The notes beneath the pieces are model-generated. The model did no database searches. It saw only the letters and a program-made list of their open reading frames with translations, and was not told the DNA's origin. Both the position numbers and the translations under genes were made by a program. From Bradyrhizobium sp. CCH5-F6 (lineage in GTDB: Bacteria > Pseudomonadota > Alphaproteobacteria > Rhizobiales > Xanthobacteraceae), in the NCBI RefSeq assembly GCF_001556045.1, contig NZ_LSIC01000022.1, positions 1 to 64,000 on the forward strand: a stretch of DNA of 64,000 bases, given 5' to 3'. Within the stretch, counting starts at the first letter, position 1. Every line of letters begins with the position of its first letter. Positions 61,492 through 64,000 of this stretch are shown piece by piece.

Positions 61492-63066
61492 CTATTCGGC
61501 GGCGATCCGCTCCATCGCCATGGCACGAAGCCTGCCGCGCTGGATCTTGACGCCGTTGGCGCTGTCGGTGACGGGGAAGACGTCCACCACATAGATCCGC
61601 GCCGGCACCTTGTAGCCGGCGAGCCGCTCGCGCAGACGCGCCGTGAGCGCCTCCTGCTGCGGCGGCTCCCCTGCCGGGATCACGAAGGCGACGCAGCGTG
61701 CCTGGCCCTTCAGATCGACAGCGACCACCTGGGCGTCGGCAACGCCGGTGCACGATTTGAGCTCGTCCTCGATCTCCCCCGGCCCGACCAGGAAGCCGCC
61801 GAGCCGCATCGCATCGCCGGCGCGCGTCTCGTAGACGAAGGAGCCGTCGCCGCGCAGCCGGCCGATGTCGCCGGTGCGGAAGAACCCGTCGGCGGTGATC
61901 GCTTCGCGCGTCGCCTCGGGATTGTTGAAGTAGCCGAGGAAGCGTGACGGGGCGCTGATCTCGATTTCCCCGGAGACGCCCTGGGCCGCAAGCTCGCCCG
62001 TCTCGATGTCGCGGACGCGGACTTTCGCATTTGGCGACATTGGCCAGCCGCCGCCCTCGATGCGATCGGCGAAGGCATCACCGGCGCGGGCGATCGAGAA
62101 CAGCGCCTGCACCTCGCTGGAGCCGTAGAGGCCGAACAACGGCATGCCGCGCGTCTCGGCCTCCGCTGCAAGCTCGCGCCAGCCGGGCTGAAACGCGGCG
62201 AAGCCGCAGACCTCGAGATGTGGAAATGGGCGTGGCGCATCGGTGAGGGCGAGAATGCGCCGGAACATCTCGTCCGAGCCGAAGGAATGCGTGATCCTGC
62301 GCTCGCCAAGGATCTTCAGGGCCGGCGCGGCCTCGAAGGCGTCGAGTATATGGATGGTGGCGCCGGCTGCGATGAAACCAAGCAGGCTCGTCAGGCCGAA
62401 GGTGCCGCAGAACGGCAGCATGGCCAGCAGCGAATGACGTTGGTGATCGAGCTTGAGCGCCTTGGCGACGGAGGCGGCGTGCGTCGCCAGTGTCCGCTGC
62501 GAATGCGCGACGAGCTTCGGCCCCTTGGTCGTGCCCGACGTCGTGTAGAGCAGCACTGGCAGGTCGACGTCGCCTTGAGCAGGCGGAGCCAGCGGATAGG
62601 ATTGGTCGAAGGCATCGAACCGCACGCAGGGCCAGTGTGCCGGCATTGCATCCGCGCCGACCACGGCAAGCTTTTGCAGCGCGGGCACCTCGGCCTTGGC
62701 GATATCGGCAAGGATGGCGGCAAAGTCGATCGAGCGGAAGGCGGCCTCGACCACCATCAGCCTGGCACCGGACACCTTGAGCAGGTGCGCGACTTCTGCG
62801 CTGCGGTAGCGCGTATTGACGGCGGCGACGACCGCGCCGAGCCGTGCGGCGGCGAACAGCAGTGCCAGCCATTCGACCCGGTTGACCAGCCAGACCGCGA
62901 CGACGTCGCCCCTGCCGATGCCTTGGGCCGCAAGCCAGGCGGCGGTCTGCTCGACCTTCGTCGAGAATTCCGCACGAGAGAAGGGAGTGCCGTCGAATAC
63001 AAAGGCAGGATCGGCGGCGGTCTCGATCCGGATCAGCGATTGCAGCGAGAAATCGTTGGTGCTCAT
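61492..63066 (-). CDS. Acyl-CoA ligase (AMP-forming)
   Basis: 524 aa. ANL-family motifs: LYTTSGTTKGPKLVAHS (P-loop), LFGLYGSSEVQALFS (A5-like), FFRTGDIGRLRGDGSFVYET (hinge Asp region) and AGYKVPARIYVVDVFPVTDS (A10 Lys region ending NGVKIQRGRL). Activates a carboxylic acid with ATP and CoA. Convergent with the acyl-CoA dehydrogenase and probably part of the same acid catabolism. Confidence 0.94.
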   Translation of the reverse strand: MSTNDFSLQSLIRIETAADPAFVFDGTPFSRAEFSTKVEQTAAWLAAQGIGRGDVVAVWLVNRVEWLALLFAAARLGAVVAAVNTRYRSAEVAHLLKVSGARLMVVEAAFRSIDFAAILADIAKAEVPALQKLAVVGADAMPAHWPCVRFDAFDQSYPLAPPAQGDVDLPVLLYTTSGTTKGPKLVAHSQRTLATHAASVAKALKLDHQRHSLLAMLPFCGTFGLTSLLGFIAAGATIHILDAFEAAPALKILGERRITHSFGSDEMFRRILALTDAPRPFPHLEVCGFAAFQPGWRELAAEAETRGMPLFGLYGSSEVQALFSIARAGDAFADRIEGGGWPMSPNAKVRVRDIETGELAAQGVSGEIEISAPSRFLGYFNNPEATREAITADGFFRTGDIGRLRGDGSFVYETRAGDAMRLGGFLVGPGEIEDELKSCTGVADAQVVAVDLKGQARCVAFVIPAGEPPQQEALTARLRERLAGYKVPARIYVVDVFPVTDSANGVKIQRGRLRAMAMERIAAE

Positions 63067-63099
63067 GGCAATCGGAGTAACCCGATCGCGCCAGGCTGT

Positions 63100-63735
63100 C
63101 TACTTGGTGCCGAACATCCGGTCGCCGGCATCGCCCAAGCCCGGCACGATGTAGCCGTGGTCGTTGAGCCGCTCGTCGATCGCGGCGGTCCAGATCGGCA
63201 CGTCGGGATGCTCGCTCTCGAACTGGGCGATGCCCTCGGGCGCGGCCAGAAGACAGACGAAACGGATGTCGCGGGCACCGCGCGCCTTCAGCAGGGAGGC
63301 GCCGGCGCAGGCCGAGTTGCCGGTCGCCAGCATCGGGTCCATCAGGATCACGGTGCGGTCGGACAGGTCCTGCGGCGCCTTGAAGTAATATTCCACGGCC
63401 TGCAACGTCTCGGGGTCGCGGTAGAGCCCGATATGGGCGATGCGCGCCGAAGGCATCAAGGCGAGCATGCCGTCGAGGAAGCCGACGCCGGCGCGCAGGA
63501 TCGGCGCCAGCGTGAGCTTCTTGCCGGCGATCTTGGGCGCCCGCATCGGCGCGATCGGCGTCTCGATCTCGACCAGCTCCAGCGGCAGGTCACGCGTCAC
63601 CTCGTAGCAGAGCAGCATCCCGATCTCGTTCAGGATCTCGCGAAAGCTCTTGGTCGAGCGGTCCTTCTCCCGCATCAGGGAGAGCTTGTGCTGAACCAGG
63701 GGGTGCGCGACGACGTTGACGTTGCTGGCGCTCAT
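63100..63735 (-). CDS. upp: Uracil phosphoribosyltransferase
   Basis: 211 aa from the ATG at 63735 ([20 protein letters not shown]). PRPP-binding motif [20 protein letters not shown]; uracil-binding C-terminus [20 protein letters not shown]. Converts uracil and PRPP to UMP in pyrimidine salvage. Monocistronic, 33 bp upstream of the ligase start on the same strand with its own start context. Confidence 0.98.
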   Translation of the reverse strand: MSASNVNVVAHPLVQHKLSLMREKDRSTKSFREILNEIGMLLCYEVTRDLPLELVEIETPIAPMRAPKIAGKKLTLAPILRAGVGFLDGMLALMPSARIAHIGLYRDPETLQAVEYYFKAPQDLSDRTVILMDPMLATGNSACAGASLLKARGARDIRFVCLLAAPEGIAQFESEHPDVPIWTAAIDERLNDHGYIVPGLGDAGDRMFGTK

Positions 63736-63804
63736 GAAAACCGCTCTACACCGTTCCATGAAATTGCGCCAGATCAGCCGGGTCTTTTCCGTGGAAGACG
63801 CGGC

Positions 63805-64000
63805 CTAACGGGGCATCGCGACCGCGCTGCGGGCGCGGTTGCTCGCCTCGTAGGCAGCCATCGTCAGCTCGCGGTCGATCGCCATGCGCATGGCGTCCAT
63901 GGACGGCTGGCGCAGGCGCCTCTTCGCGGTCGCATGCGACGGCTTGTGGATGGCGCGCAAGCCAGCGATGATCTCCGCGAGCGTGGTGTCGACCATCTCC
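63805..64000 (-). CDS. Hypothetical protein, probably cut by the right edge
   Basis: The frame is open from the stop at 63805 to the end of the window; the only Met (63996) lacks a properly spaced ribosome-binding site, so the start probably lies outside. The visible part is helical and basic (EIIAGLRAIHKPSHATAKRR, AYEASNRARSAVAMPR). No family is recognised. Confidence 0.4.
   Translation of the reverse strand, partial: EMVDTTLAEIIAGLRAIHKPSHATAKRRLRQPSMDAMRMAIDRELTMAAYEASNRARSAVAMPR

Overview
The window is GC-rich alphaproteobacterial chromosome. Gene content, gene order, a ROSE-type heat-shock leader and interspersed palindromic repeats point to Bradyrhizobium or a very close relative (inference from recognised families and synteny; no search was run).

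Positions 451-39085 hold a nearly complete flagellar regulon of the rhizobial 'lateral' type, flanked by two MarR-type paralogues. On the minus strand lie fliI, flgF and a DUF1217 gene. Divergent from them run motA-fliM-(DUF6468)-fliN-fliG-flhB, flgBC-fliE-flgG-flgA-flgI, motE-flgH-fliL-fliP, two tandem flagellins, fliF-(FliH-like)-motB-motC-fliK-transglycosylase, flgE-flgK-flgL-flaF-flbT-flgD-fliQ, and flhA-fliR-(FliJ-like)-(FlgJ-like)-(FlgN-like)-(FliL-like). The OmpR-type regulator of the LafR/FtcR/Rem family is convergent at the end. MotE, MotC, FlaF and FlbT are hallmarks of rhizobial flagella. No fliA/flgM, fliD/fliS, fliO or visNR is seen.

Three signals go beyond gene calling. (1) A shared box (core CGCRCAAGCTTCG) sits just upstream of about eleven transcription units, including one unannotated membrane-protein gene at 37529, which ties that gene to the flagellar regulon. 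(2) Both flagellin mRNAs carry the same structured leader, with two adjacent stems, the second of which sequesters the Shine-Dalgarno sequence; FlbT, encoded in the same cluster, is the obvious candidate RNA partner. (3) The two flanking MarR proteins share an unusual four-cysteine C-terminal motif, suggesting metal- or redox-sensing control.

Positions 39790-44836 hold housekeeping and accessory enzymes: a Tat-exported dienelactone hydrolase, an epimerase, a HAD phosphatase, an NTF2-like protein, an Asp/Glu racemase and a phosphoesterase. Positions 45091-53470 are a catabolic island of unknown substrate (TPP enzyme, DadA-like oxidase, racemase-like protein, SDR, IclR regulator, KstD-like flavoprotein, orphan ABC binding protein), followed by an MHS-family transporter.

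Positions 55224-58109 are a heat-shock unit: candidate RpoH promoter, ROSE thermometer, two Hsp20 genes, two small unknown genes and a DegP-type protease. Positions 58311-64000 hold a small exported protein, a CitE-like lyase with a MaoC hydratase, an acyl-CoA dehydrogenase, an acyl-CoA ligase, upp and a partial gene.
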